A DNA stretch of 64,000 nucleotides from Pseudomonas phenolilytica (GTDB lineage: Bacteria; Pseudomonadota; Gammaproteobacteria; Pseudomonadales; Pseudomonadaceae): positions 2,186,001 through 2,250,000 of the forward strand of contig NZ_CP058908.1 of assembly GCF_021432765.1 (NCBI RefSeq). Direction: 5' to 3'. The first letter of the stretch is position 1. Each line of letters opens with the position of its first letter. Positions 46,542 through 54,965 of this stretch are shown here, piece by piece. Under the pieces are notes generated by a model. It was not told the origin of the DNA, ran no database searches, and saw only the letters and a list, made by a program, of their open reading frames with translations. Both the position numbers and the translations under genes were made by a program.

Positions 46542-47465
46542 ATGAACACTCTTATCCCAGCGCTCCTGGCTCTGGCTGTTGGCGCGCCGCTGCAGGCCGC
46601 CGAAAAGATCCGCATGGACGACCAGTCGCAACTGGTTGCCAGCGCCAGCAAGGCGCCGAGCGAGGCGTTTTTCCAGCCGCCGCATGAGGAGGACCTGCCG
46701 GACAATGCCTTCGGCAAGCTGGTGCAGGATGGCCGTGCCATCTTCATCGATACCCAGAAGTACGCTGCCGAATACGTCGGCAATGGCATGAACTGCACCA
46801 ATTGCCACCTCGACCAGGGACGCAAGGCCAACTCTGCGCCGCTGTGGGGTGCGTATCCGATGTACCCGGCGTATCGCAAGAAGAACGACAAGGTCAACAG
46901 CTACGCCGAACGCGTACAGGGCTGCTTCCAGTTCAGCATGAACGGCAAGCCGCCGGCGGCCGACAGCCATGTGATCAACGCGCTGACGGCCTATTCCTAC
47001 TGGCTGTCTACGGGCGCGCCGACCGGCCAGGAACTGCCTGGCCGCGCCTACCCCGAGGTCCCGCAACCGAAGGCAGGTTACGACATTGCCCAGGGCAGGC
47101 AGGTGTATGTCGAGCAGTGCGCGGTTTGCCACGGCGCCAATGGCGAGGGGCAGAAGGCGGGCGGCAGCTATGTGTTCCCGCCGCTCTGGGGCAAGGAGTC
47201 GTTCAACTGGGGCGCGGGGATGCACCGCATCAACACCGCTGCGGCGTTCATCAAGCAGAGCATGCCGCTGGGCAAGGGCGGCTCGCTGACCGACGAGCAG
47301 GCGTGGAACGTCGCCGCCTTCATGAACAGCCATGAGCGCCCGCAGGATCCGCGGCTGATCGAGGGATCGATCGCGAAGACCCGCGACAAATACCACGCCA
47401 ACGACGGGGTGAATCTGTACGGCAAGGAGGTCAATGGCGTGCTGCTCGGCCAGGGCATCAAGTGA
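46542..47465 (+). CDS. tsdA: Thiosulfate dehydrogenase (tetrathionate-forming) TsdA
   Basis: 307 residues with a signal peptide and two c-type hemes: Cys85-x-x-Cys88-His89 (NCTNCH) and Cys193-x-x-Cys196-His197 (CAVCH). Cys128 in VQGCFQFSMNGK is at the position of the unusual axial cysteine ligand of TsdA heme 1, which is diagnostic. It oxidises two thiosulfates to tetrathionate (or the reverse) in the periplasm, passing electrons to TsdB. An intrinsic terminator closes the operon. Confidence 0.88.
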   Translation: MNTLIPALLALAVGAPLQAAEKIRMDDQSQLVASASKAPSEAFFQPPHEEDLPDNAFGKLVQDGRAIFIDTQKYAAEYVGNGMNCTNCHLDQGRKANSAPLWGAYPMYPAYRKKNDKVNSYAERVQGCFQFSMNGKPPAADSHVINALTAYSYWLSTGAPTGQELPGRAYPEVPQPKAGYDIAQGRQVYVEQCAVCHGANGEGQKAGGSYVFPPLWGKESFNWGAGMHRINTAAAFIKQSMPLGKGGSLTDEQAWNVAAFMNSHERPQDPRLIEGSIAKTRDKYHANDGVNLYGKEVNGVLLGQGIK

Positions 47466-47485
47466 ATCCGACTGGTTGGTCTATA

Positions 47486-47521
47486 CACAAAGAGGGCGTC
47501 GCAAGACGCCTTCTTTGTTTT
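47486..47521 (+). terminator. Intrinsic terminator after tsdBA
   Basis: GAGGGCGTC (47492-47500) and GACGCCTTC (47505-47513) pair around GCAA with A/T-rich extensions (ACAAA / TTTGT), followed by TTTG. It begins 21 bp after the tsdA stop. Confidence 0.85.
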
Positions 47522-47717
47522 GCGACCGGGCGGTCACGGTCAGGTGTTGCGTAATTGTCGGTTTTTCCTCTGGTTTCGCTGCCAGGTTGCAGATTCTTCG
47601 GACTTTTAATGCACAATAGCCGGCATTAACCCCGGCGCTGGGAGCACTCGTACGGCCGTGGTCGACGCGCTCCGAACGTTAGAGAAACGATCAGCCAATC
47701 ATTCAAGAGGAACGACT

Positions 47718-48839
47718 GTGTACGACGTCGTCATCAGCGGTACCGGCCTTTACACCCCTGCCAGCAGCATTTCCAACGAAGAACTGGTGGCGTCGTTCAA
47801 CGCCTACGTGCAGCGCTTCAACAGCGACCACGCGGCTGCCATCGCCGCCGGTGAGGTCGAAGCGCTGGCCGAGTCGAGCGTAGCCTTCATCGAAAAGGCC
47901 TCGGGCATCAAGAGCCGTTACGTCACCGACAAGACCGGCATTCTCGATCCCGAGCGCATGGTTCCGCGCATTCCCGAGCGTAGCAACGAGGAATGGTCGA
48001 TCCTCTGCGAAATGTCGGTCAAGGCGGCGGAAGAGGCGTTGGCGCGGGCCGGCAAGACGGCCGCCGATATCGATGGCGTGATCGTTGCCTGTTCCAACCT
48101 GCAGCGGCCGTATCCGGCCATCGCCATCGAAGTGCAGGCCGCGCTGGGTATCAAGGGCTTCGGCTTCGACATGAACGTGGCCTGTTCCTCGGCGACCTTC
48201 GGCATCCAGAACGCGGTGAACAGCGTCAAGCTAGGCCAGGCGCGGGCGATTCTGATGGTCAACCCGGAAATCTGCACTGGCCACATGAACTTCCGCGACC
48301 GCGACAGCCATTTCATCTTCGGCGACGCCTGCACTGCGGTGATCATCGAGCGTGCCGATCTGGCGACCTCCGAACACCAGTGGGATGTGGTCAGCACCAA
48401 GCTGGTGACCGAGTTCTCCAACAACATCCGCAACAACTTCGGCTTCCTCAACCGCGCCGCCGAAGAGCACAAGGACGATCCGGACAAGCTGTTCATCCAG
48501 GAAGGCCGTAAGGTGTTCAAGGAAGTCTGCCCGATGGTCGCCGAACTGATCGGTGCGCACCTGCAGGAAAGCGGTATCGCGGTGGAGTCGGTCAAGCGCT
48601 TCTGGCTGCACCAGGCCAACCTCAACATGAACCACCTGATCGTGCGCCGGCTGCTGGGCCGAGACGCTACCGAGCAGGAAGCGCCGGTGATTCTCGACAC
48701 TTACGCCAACACCAGCTCGGCCGGTTCGGTGATCGCCTTCCACAAGCACCAGGATGACCTGCCCAGCGGCAGCCTAGGGGTGCTCAGCTCGTTCGGCGCC
48801 GGCTACTCGATCGGCAGCGTGATCCTGCGCAAGCGTTGA
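47718..48839 (+). CDS. Beta-ketoacyl-ACP synthase III (PA3286-type)
   Basis: 373 residues from GTG 47718 (AGAGGAAC precedes it), giving VYDVVISGTGLYTPASSISN as in the P. aeruginosa PA3286 protein. Catalytic Cys156 in NVACSSATFG, His in HQANLNMN and Asn in ANTSSAGS. PA3286 channels octanoyl-CoA from beta-oxidation into fatty-acid synthesis; this orthologue probably does the same. The ORF is open to 47658, but that extension lacks family similarity. It is monocistronic, bounded by the tsd terminator and a convergent hairpin. Confidence 0.88.
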   Translation: MYDVVISGTGLYTPASSISNEELVASFNAYVQRFNSDHAAAIAAGEVEALAESSVAFIEKASGIKSRYVTDKTGILDPERMVPRIPERSNEEWSILCEMSVKAAEEALARAGKTAADIDGVIVACSNLQRPYPAIAIEVQAALGIKGFGFDMNVACSSATFGIQNAVNSVKLGQARAILMVNPEICTGHMNFRDRDSHFIFGDACTAVIIERADLATSEHQWDVVSTKLVTEFSNNIRNNFGFLNRAAEEHKDDPDKLFIQEGRKVFKEVCPMVAELIGAHLQESGIAVESVKRFWLHQANLNMNHLIVRRLLGRDATEQEAPVILDTYANTSSAGSVIAFHKHQDDLPSGSLGVLSSFGAGYSIGSVILRKR

Positions 48840-48847
48840 GTTATCCC

Positions 48848-48870
48848 GACGGCGGCTTCAGCCCGCCGTC
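48848..48870. terminator. Bidirectional hairpin between convergent genes
   Basis: GACGGCGG (48848-48855) and CCGCCGTC (48863-48870) pair perfectly around CTTCAGC. The convergent csdE stop codon (48858-48860) lies in the loop. There is no U-run; its position suggests termination of both transcripts. Confidence 0.55.
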
Positions 48871-49268
48871 AGCTCGCGCACCCGCTGCAGCACGGCATGC
48901 ATGCCGTTGCTGCGCGACGGTGACAGCTGGCGCGCCAGCCCGAGTTCGCTGAACCACGCGTTCGGATCCACGCGCGCCAGTTCGCTGTCCTCCAGTCCAT
49001 CGATACGGGCCAGCAGCACCGCCAGCAGGCCGCGCAACAGGCGTGCATCGCTGCTGGCGCGCAAATGCCAGCGGCCGTCGCGCCGCTCGCCGACCAGCCA
49101 GACCTGACTTTCGCAGCCACGGACCCGATTCGCCTCGCAGCGCTCGCTGTCGGCGAGTGGTTCCAGCTGTTCGCCCCACTGCATCAGCAGGCGTGCGCGC
49201 TGCTCCCAGCCTGGCGCGGCGCCGAAGGCGGCGAGCGCCTGTTCGGCGCGCGAGGGCAGGGCGCTCAT
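48858..49268 (-). CDS. csdE: SufE-type cysteine desulfuration protein CsdE
   Basis: 136 residues with the sulfur-accepting Cys52 in ANRVRGCESQVWL, the key SufE motif, and SNGMHAVLQRV near the C-terminus. It overlaps csdA by four bases and receives persulfide from CsdA for Fe-S assembly or sulfur transfer. The start ATG (complement 49266-49268) gives the normal length; the longer frame runs antisense through csdA. Confidence 0.88.
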   Translation of the reverse strand: MSALPSRAEQALAAFGAAPGWEQRARLLMQWGEQLEPLADSERCEANRVRGCESQVWLVGERRDGRWHLRASSDARLLRGLLAVLLARIDGLEDSELARVDPNAWFSELGLARQLSPSRSNGMHAVLQRVRELTAG

Positions 49269-50470
49269 CGCAACAGCTCCAGGCTGCGATCCAGCGCCTC
49301 GAAGAAGCGCCGCAGGTCGCCGCCGTCGTTGTACAGACCGAGCGATACACGGATCGCGCCGCTCAGGCCCAGTTCCTTCATCAGCGGCATCGCGCAGTGG
49401 TTGCCGCTGCGCACGGCGATGCCCTGCTCGGTGAGCAGGTGCGCCAGATCGGCATGGTGTACGCCGTCGACGACGAAGCTGGCGAGCGCGACGCTGGGCG
49501 CGCCGAGCAGGCGCACGCCTTCGCGCTGGCGCAGGCCGTCGAGCAGGGCGCGATGCAGCGTCTGTTCGTGCGCCTCGACCGCTGCCGCGTCCAGCCCGGC
49601 GAGGTAATCCAGACTGGCGCCCAGGCCGATCACTCCAGCGATCGGCGGCGTGCCCGCTTCGAAGCCGAGCGGCGCCGCGTGGAATTCGGCGCTGTGGTAT
49701 TCGGCGACGCGCACCATCTCGCCGCCGAACTGCCAGTGCCTGAGCTGCAGTAACGACTCGCCACGGCCATAGAGCACGCCGACGCCGTCCGGCCCGTAGA
49801 GCTTGTGGCTGGACATCACGTAGAAATCGCAGGCGAGCGCCTGCAGGTCGTGGCGACCGTGCACCACGCCCTGCGCACCGTCGACGATGGTCAGCGCGCC
49901 CTGCGCCCTGGCCAGCGACAGCAGCGCCTGCAGCGGTTGCCAGCTGCCCAGTACGTTGGATAGCTGGCTTACCGCGAGCAGGCGGGTGCGCGGGCCGATC
50001 AGTGCCGCAGCGGCCGGCAGGTCGATAAGGCCTTGCGCATCCAGCGGCAGCACCACCAGGCGGGCACCCCGGCGCAGGGCGAGCTGCTGCCAGGGCAGCA
50101 GATTGGCATGGTGCTCCAGTGCACTGATGACGATCTCGTCGCCGGCCTGCAGCAGATGCTCCAGCCCGTAGGCCAGCAGGTTCAGCGCCTCGGTGGCGCC
50201 ACGGGTAAAGACGATCTCGGTCGGGCCGGCGGCGTTTAACCACCGCGCGACCTTGATCCGCGCGTCCTCGAAGGCGCGCGTGGCGCGTTCGGCCGGCTGG
50301 TGCTGGGCGCGGTGCACGTTGGCGGCGCCGCAGGTGTAGTAACCGGTCAGCGCGTCGATCAGCGCCTGCGGCTTCTGCGCGGTGGCGGCGCTGTCGAGAT
50401 AGGTCTGACCCTGGGCTTCGAGCACGGCCAGGGCCGGGAAGTCGGCACGCCAGGGGGAATGCAAAATCAT
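49265..50470 (-). CDS. csdA: Cysteine desulfurase CsdA (class II)
   Basis: 401-residue PLP enzyme: AANVHRAQHQPAERATRAFE, EIVISALEHHANLLPWQQLA and the PLP lysine in SSHKLYGPDGVG. The active-site Cys, about residue 359, lies in VRSGNHCAMPLMK as in class II (SufS/CsdA) enzymes. It removes sulfur from cysteine for transfer to CsdE. It lies directly downstream of dapD on the minus strand. Confidence 0.92.
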   Translation of the reverse strand: MILHSPWRADFPALAVLEAQGQTYLDSAATAQKPQALIDALTGYYTCGAANVHRAQHQPAERATRAFEDARIKVARWLNAAGPTEIVFTRGATEALNLLAYGLEHLLQAGDEIVISALEHHANLLPWQQLALRRGARLVVLPLDAQGLIDLPAAAALIGPRTRLLAVSQLSNVLGSWQPLQALLSLARAQGALTIVDGAQGVVHGRHDLQALACDFYVMSSHKLYGPDGVGVLYGRGESLLQLRHWQFGGEMVRVAEYHSAEFHAAPLGFEAGTPPIAGVIGLGASLDYLAGLDAAAVEAHEQTLHRALLDGLRQREGVRLLGAPSVALASFVVDGVHHADLAHLLTEQGIAVRSGNHCAMPLMKELGLSGAIRVSLGLYNDGGDLRRFFEALDRSLELLR

Positions 50471-50534
50471 GTCTGGCCTCGGCGTGTTGCGCGGATTACC
50501 GGGCGACGAGCGCGCCGGTAATCCTGGTCGGCGC

Positions 50535-51569
50535 TCAGTTGTGCGCGTGCAGTGCTTCGTTCAGCTCGATCGCCGACTTGTGGGTCTTGCACTCCACCGC
50601 GCCGGTCTGCGAGTTGCGGCGGAACAGCAGGTCCGGCTGACCGGCCAGATCGCGTGCCTTGACCACCTGCACCAACTGGCTGTTCTCGTCGAGCAGGCTG
50701 ACCTTGGTCCCGGCGGTGATGTACAGACCGGATTCGACGGTGTTGCGGTCGCCCAGCGGGATACCGATGCCGGCGTTGGCGCCAATCAGGCAGCCTTCGC
50801 CCACGGAGATCACGATGTTGCCGCCGCCGGACAGGGTGCCCATCGTCGAGCAGCCACCGCCGAGGTCCGAACCCTTGCCGACGAACACACCGGCCGACAC
50901 ACGCCCTTCGATCATCCCCGGGCCGGCGGTGCCGGCGTTGAAGTTGATGAAGCCTTCGTGCATCACCGTGGTGCCTTCGCCGACATAGGCACCCAGGCGC
51001 ACGCGGGCGCTGTCGGCGATGCGCACGCCGGTCGGGACCACGTAGTCGGTCATCTTCGGGAACTTGTCCACCGAGAAGACTTCCAGCAGCTCGCCCTTCA
51101 GGCGGGCTTCCAGCTGGCGCTCGCCCAGTTCGGCCAGATCGACGGCGCCCTGGCTGGTCCAGGCAACATTGGGCAGCAGCGCGAAAATGCCGGAGAGGTT
51201 CAGGCCGTGCGGCTTGACCAGGCGATGCGAGAGCAGGTGCAGCTTGAGGTAGGCCTCGGGCGTCGAGGTCGGCGCGGCATCCTCGGCCAGCAGGGTCACC
51301 ACCAGCGGCCTCTGGCTCTCGGCCAGACGCGTGAGCAGGGCGTGCTGCTTGGCATCGAGCGCCTTGACCGCATCGGCCAGCTCGGCGGCCTGGTTGATGG
51401 TGATGGCGATGGCCTGGTTGCCGCCGGTGTAGCCGAGAATCGGGCTGATCGCCGCGATCAGCTCGCCGGCCGGCTGCAGCAGCGGCAGCGAGTAGAAGAC
51501 TTCCAGCCAGTCGCCCTGGCGATTCTGGGTGCCGACACCGAAGGCCAGGCTGAAGAGAGTGGTAGACAT
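50535..51569 (-). CDS. dapD: 2,3,4,5-tetrahydropyridine-2,6-dicarboxylate N-succinyltransferase
   Basis: 344 residues, the longer pseudomonad form. The C-terminal half is a left-handed beta-helix with hexapeptide repeats (VPTGVRIADSARVRLGAYVG, then GVFVGKGSDLGGGCSTMGTL). It succinylates tetrahydrodipicolinate in lysine and meso-diaminopimelate synthesis in the cytoplasm. It works with DapC (53016-54212), which acts on its product's keto form. Confidence 0.95.
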   Translation of the reverse strand: MSTTLFSLAFGVGTQNRQGDWLEVFYSLPLLQPAGELIAAISPILGYTGGNQAIAITINQAAELADAVKALDAKQHALLTRLAESQRPLVVTLLAEDAAPTSTPEAYLKLHLLSHRLVKPHGLNLSGIFALLPNVAWTSQGAVDLAELGERQLEARLKGELLEVFSVDKFPKMTDYVVPTGVRIADSARVRLGAYVGEGTTVMHEGFINFNAGTAGPGMIEGRVSAGVFVGKGSDLGGGCSTMGTLSGGGNIVISVGEGCLIGANAGIGIPLGDRNTVESGLYITAGTKVSLLDENSQLVQVVKARDLAGQPDLLFRRNSQTGAVECKTHKSAIELNEALHAHN

Positions 51570-51613
51570 AAGAGAATCCTTTTCGTGTGGCGGTCCGTGC
51601 CGACGGGCCGCTG

Positions 51614-51985
51614 TCAGTTCGTGTTCGCCAATGCGGCGGCATAGAGATCGGGCTTGAAGCCGATCAGGGTCCGGCTGCCCAGATCGAGCACCGGGCGTTT
51701 GATCATCGACGGCTGGGCCAGCATCAGTTCGATGGCCTTGTCCTGGTCGAGATCGGTTTTCTGCGCGTCATCCAGCTTGCGGAAGGTCGTGCCGGCGCGG
51801 TTCAGCACCGTCTGCCAGCCATGTTCGTCGCACCAGGCCTGCAAGTGAGCGCGGTCGATGCCGGCACTCTTGTAGTCATGGAAGGCATAGTCCACTTGCT
51901 GCTCGTCGAGCCAGCTGCGGGCCTTCTTCATCGTGTCGCAGGCCTTGATGCCATACAGGCAAATTCCCTGGTTATCGTTGGGCAT
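51614..51985 (-). CDS. ArsC/Spx-family (YffB-like) reductase
   Basis: 123 residues with LYGIKACDTMKKARSWLDE, a single redox Cys, and TVLNRAGTTFRKLDDAQKTD, typical of YffB/Spx-like ArsC-fold proteins rather than true arsenate reductases. Probably a glutathione-dependent thiol enzyme of unknown substrate. The same gene sits near dapD in related pseudomonads. Start ATG (complement 51983-51985); a longer frame overlaps the thioredoxin gene. Confidence 0.85.
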   Translation of the reverse strand: MPNDNQGICLYGIKACDTMKKARSWLDEQQVDYAFHDYKSAGIDRAHLQAWCDEHGWQTVLNRAGTTFRKLDDAQKTDLDQDKAIELMLAQPSMIKRPVLDLGSRTLIGFKPDLYAAALANTN

Positions 51986-52104
51986 GGATGCCTCTCCAAA
52001 CTCCTGCAAAACCGGTGGCGGATTATGCCATGCCCGGCTGTTGTATGTCGGTGCGCGCCGGTCTCGGAGCGCCGCCGCGGGTGTGACCGGAAATGTCGCG
52101 CGGC

Positions 52105-52434
52105 TCAGGCCTGGCCGGCATCGCCGAGGATCTGCTCGATGGCATCGGTGGTGGTTGGGCGAACCGCGCGTGCTATCTCGACGCCCTGGCGCAGCAGGAT
52201 CAGTGTGGGCCACAGCTTGACGCGGAACGAGCGTCCGAGCGGACGGCCGGGGCCGTCCTCGATCTTCAGGTGACGCAGCGCCGGACGCTCGGCCAGAACC
52301 TGTGCCAGCGGTTGCTGGGCAGCACGGCAATGACCGCACCAGGGTGCGCCGAACTCCAGCAGTGTCAGCCCGTCGAGGGCATCGACCGCCGCGCGGCTGG
52401 GTTCGCTCGCGGCATATTCTTCGGTCATGGTCAT
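52105..52434 (-). CDS. Thioredoxin-fold protein with CGHC active site
   Basis: 109 residues. LLEFGAPWCGHCRAAQQPLA carries a WCGHC motif as in eukaryotic PDI rather than the common WCGPC, and LRHLKIEDG, RVKLWPTLILLRQG complete the thioredoxin core with the cis-Pro. No signal peptide, so cytoplasmic. GGAGAAG precedes the ATG. The redox partner is unknown. Confidence 0.88.
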   Translation of the reverse strand: MTMTEEYAASEPSRAAVDALDGLTLLEFGAPWCGHCRAAQQPLAQVLAERPALRHLKIEDGPGRPLGRSFRVKLWPTLILLRQGVEIARAVRPTTTDAIEQILGDAGQA

Positions 52435-52561
52435 CGGTCTTCTCCGGCAGGGCTATGGTTGTATTCAGAGCGTGGCACGGCGGGCGCGTTCGAGCCGGGT
52501 CGGCGATCTTTTACCAGCGTCTTGTTGTCCATTGGTGACAATCGCAACGACGGGGCACTTC

Positions 52562-52798
52562 ATGGCACGCAGACATTTCGAACATTTCGAGGCGCTGTCA
52601 TCGGCCATCCCGCTGGAGGATGGCTATCAGGCGATCATCGCCGTACAGCGGCGGGACAGCGACGAGCACGTGCATATAGTCAAAGTAGCGGACGGGCGCC
52701 GGTTCGATCTGCAATCCGAGGCGCAGAGTGTCGCCGAGGCCGCGCTGAACAGGCTGCGCGAGATCGATGCCGACGGCGAACCGATCTGGGAAGGGTAG
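52562..52798 (+). CDS. Hypothetical small protein
   Basis: 78 residues: MARRHFEHFEALSSAIPLED, IIAVQRRDSDEHVHIVKVAD and an acidic C-terminus ending IWEG. It looks like a small alpha/beta cytoplasmic protein. The start is ATG 52562 in the frame open from upstream. I do not recognise a family. The 52-residue gene below follows by 24 bp and may be co-transcribed. Confidence 0.6.
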   Translation: MARRHFEHFEALSSAIPLEDGYQAIIAVQRRDSDEHVHIVKVADGRRFDLQSEAQSVAEAALNRLREIDADGEPIWEG

Positions 52799-52822
52799 GC
52801 CCACTGAGGCGAGGAGTCTGAC

Positions 52823-52981
52823 ATGAGCGAACAGAACAGGCAGCACCAACCAGAACGGTCCGAGCGTACTGAGCCGGACGAGGAGCGGCGCGAGGCCGAT
52901 CTGCCGGAACACATGAAGCCGGAGAATCTGAAGAAGCTGCGTAACTACGGCAAGGACGCCATACCGCCCGGCGTCTACTGA
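52823..52981 (+). CDS. Hypothetical very small charged protein
   Basis: 52 residues, almost entirely hydrophilic: a Glu/Arg/Gln-rich N-terminal half (MSEQNRQHQPERSERTEPDE) then LPEHMKPENLKKLRNYGKDA and a final IPPGVY. GAGGAG sits at about 52810-52815 before ATG 52823. It was below the length threshold of routine ORF calling. It is probably disordered; function unknown. Confidence 0.6.
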   Translation: MSEQNRQHQPERSERTEPDEERREADLPEHMKPENLKKLRNYGKDAIPPGVY

Positions 52982-53015
52982 ACGCAGCGGGCGGTTGCAG
53001 CGGGCCTGCGGCCGT

Positions 53016-54212
53016 TCAGCGGCGTTCGAGGAAGTTGCGGATGCGCTGTGCGGCCTCGCTGCATTCGGCCAGCGGGGCCACCAGCGCCATGCGCACCCGA
53101 CCGGCGCCGGGGTTAAGACCGTCGATCTCCCGCGACAGGTAGGAACCCGGCACCACGGTGACGTGCTCTTCGGCGAACAGCTCGCGGGTGAAGGCCTGAT
53201 CGTCGCCCGGCGTCTTCGCCCACAGGTAGAAGCCGCCATCGGGACGCTGCACGTCGAGCACCGGCGCGAGAATCTGCAGCGCGGCGTCGTACTTCGCCCG
53301 GTACAGCTCGCGGTTGGCGCGCACGTGAATCTCGTCGTTCCACGCCGCCACGCTGGCCAACTGGGTCTGCACCGGCATGGCGCAGCCGTGGTAGGTGCGG
53401 TAGAGCAGGAAGGCCTTGAGGATGTCGGCATCGCCGGCGACAAAACCCGAGCGCAGGCCCGGCAAGTTGGAGCGCTTGGACAGGCTGTGGAACACCACGC
53501 AGCGCTTGTAGTCGTGGCGACCGAGCGCGGCGCAAGCGCTCAGCAGGCCGGCCGGCGGGTTGGCCTCGTCGAAGTAGAGTTCGCTGTAGCACTCGTCGGC
53601 GGCGATCACGAAGTCGTGCTCGTCGGCCAGGGCGATAAGTTTCTGCAGCGTCTGCAGCGGTACCAGTGCCCCGGTAGGGTTGCCCGGCGAGCAGAGGAAC
53701 AGGATCTGGCAGCGCTGCCAGACGTCGCTCGGCACCGCATCGAAATCCGGATTGAAGCCGTTCTCGGCCAGGCACGGCAGATAGTGCGGCGTGGCGCCGG
53801 CCAACAGCGCCGCGCCCTCGTAGATCTGATAGAACGGGTTGGGACTGATCACCAGGCCGTCGGCGGCGCGGCTGACCACGGCCTGGGTGAAGGCGAACAG
53901 CGCCTCGCGCGTGCCGTTGACCGGCAGCACCTGCCGGGCCGGATCGACCGCGCCCGCGGCCAGGCCGAAGCGCCGCTCGCACCAGCCGGCAATCGCTTCG
54001 CGCAGCGCCGGGATGCCCAGCGTGGTCGGGTAGACCGCCAACTGATCGAGGTTGTCCCTCAGCGCCTGGGCGACGAAGTCCGGCGAGCGATGCTTGGGTT
54101 CCCCGATCGACAGTGCGATCGGTCGCTTGTCTGCTGGCGGCACTACGCCGGTGAGCAGGGCACGCAGTTTCTCGAAGGGGTAGGGCTGCAGCAGGGACAG
54201 TGCGTCGTTCAT
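53016..54212 (-). CDS. dapC: Succinyldiaminopimelate transaminase
   Basis: 398-residue class I aminotransferase: IALSIGEPKHRSPDFVAQAL, FLCSPGNPTGALVPLQTLQK, ADECYSELYFDEANP and the PLP lysine in FHSLSKRSNLPGLRSGFV. It converts N-succinyl-2-amino-6-ketopimelate to succinyl-DAP for lysine and peptidoglycan. The start ATG (complement 54210-54212) gives MNDALSLLQPYPFEKLRALL, the family start. Clustered with dapD. Confidence 0.93.
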   Translation of the reverse strand: MNDALSLLQPYPFEKLRALLTGVVPPADKRPIALSIGEPKHRSPDFVAQALRDNLDQLAVYPTTLGIPALREAIAGWCERRFGLAAGAVDPARQVLPVNGTREALFAFTQAVVSRAADGLVISPNPFYQIYEGAALLAGATPHYLPCLAENGFNPDFDAVPSDVWQRCQILFLCSPGNPTGALVPLQTLQKLIALADEHDFVIAADECYSELYFDEANPPAGLLSACAALGRHDYKRCVVFHSLSKRSNLPGLRSGFVAGDADILKAFLLYRTYHGCAMPVQTQLASVAAWNDEIHVRANRELYRAKYDAALQILAPVLDVQRPDGGFYLWAKTPGDDQAFTRELFAEEHVTVVPGSYLSREIDGLNPGAGRVRMALVAPLAECSEAAQRIRNFLERR

Positions 54213-54258
54213 GGTTCTGGTTCTTGTCAGTCGCGGGGCGCGCTGCGCCTCGGTGGGT

Positions 54259-54915
54259 TCAATCGTTGCGGGCGCCGCCGTAGTAGGCGCACCCGCGCAG
54301 GACCTTGCCGTCATCCAGGCGCAGCTGCGCGCTCAGGTGCGTGACGGCGCCGCTGGCGCTGTCCTGGCAGCGCTGTGGCGTGACCCAGAGCTGCAGCCTT
54401 TGCCGGTTGGCCTCGCTGGTGAAGGCCAGCTGGCCCTCGGGCAGCTGTTCTTCCAGATAGGGTAGGGCAAGCGCGGGTTCGCCCGGGCGTTCGAGCAGCA
54501 AACCGTCGCTGGTGACCAGCAGGCTCCAGTCGGGCTCGTTGCCGCTGGCGCGCAGGATCAGGCGTGAGAAATTCTTATCGTTGCAACCGGGACCTTCGCC
54601 CTGTAGGCGGTAGAGGCGATGCACCGCCAGCGTGGCGTGCTGCAGATCGAGCGCTCCGCGTACATCGGCGAACAGCTGCGCCTGTCCGTCCGCCATCAGC
54701 TCGCTGGCCGGCTGGAGCAGGCCGCCGTCCTTGATGTCACGTAACCGCAGCGCCGGCAACTGACCGCACGGTTGCAGCTGCCAGGCATCGCCCTGGCGCG
54801 TCAGCATGCCCTGCAGACGATCACCGGCCGGCGCAGGTGCCTCGGTGCGAAATAGCGACTGGCAACCAGCGAACAGTGGCAGCAGGACGAGCAACAGGGC
54901 GCGAGCGGCGGTCAT
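54259..54915 (-). CDS. Predicted lipoprotein (COG3650-type)
   Basis: 218 residues with a lipoprotein signal (LLLVLLPLFAGC, lipid Cys18). The C-terminal part, GCNDKNFSRLILRASGNEPD, LYLEEQ-like PYLEEQLPEGQLAFTSE and KVLRGCAYYG, matches the COG3650 envelope-protein domain. Its role is unknown. It lies between dapC and the DUF3108 gene on the same strand. Confidence 0.75.
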   Translation of the reverse strand: MTAARALLLVLLPLFAGCQSLFRTEAPAPAGDRLQGMLTRQGDAWQLQPCGQLPALRLRDIKDGGLLQPASELMADGQAQLFADVRGALDLQHATLAVHRLYRLQGEGPGCNDKNFSRLILRASGNEPDWSLLVTSDGLLLERPGEPALALPYLEEQLPEGQLAFTSEANRQRLQLWVTPQRCQDSASGAVTHLSAQLRLDDGKVLRGCAYYGGARND

Positions 54916-54965
54916 GGGGTACTCGACAGGGAGAGGGCGGCAGCGCAGGGCGGTGCCGCGGGTGA

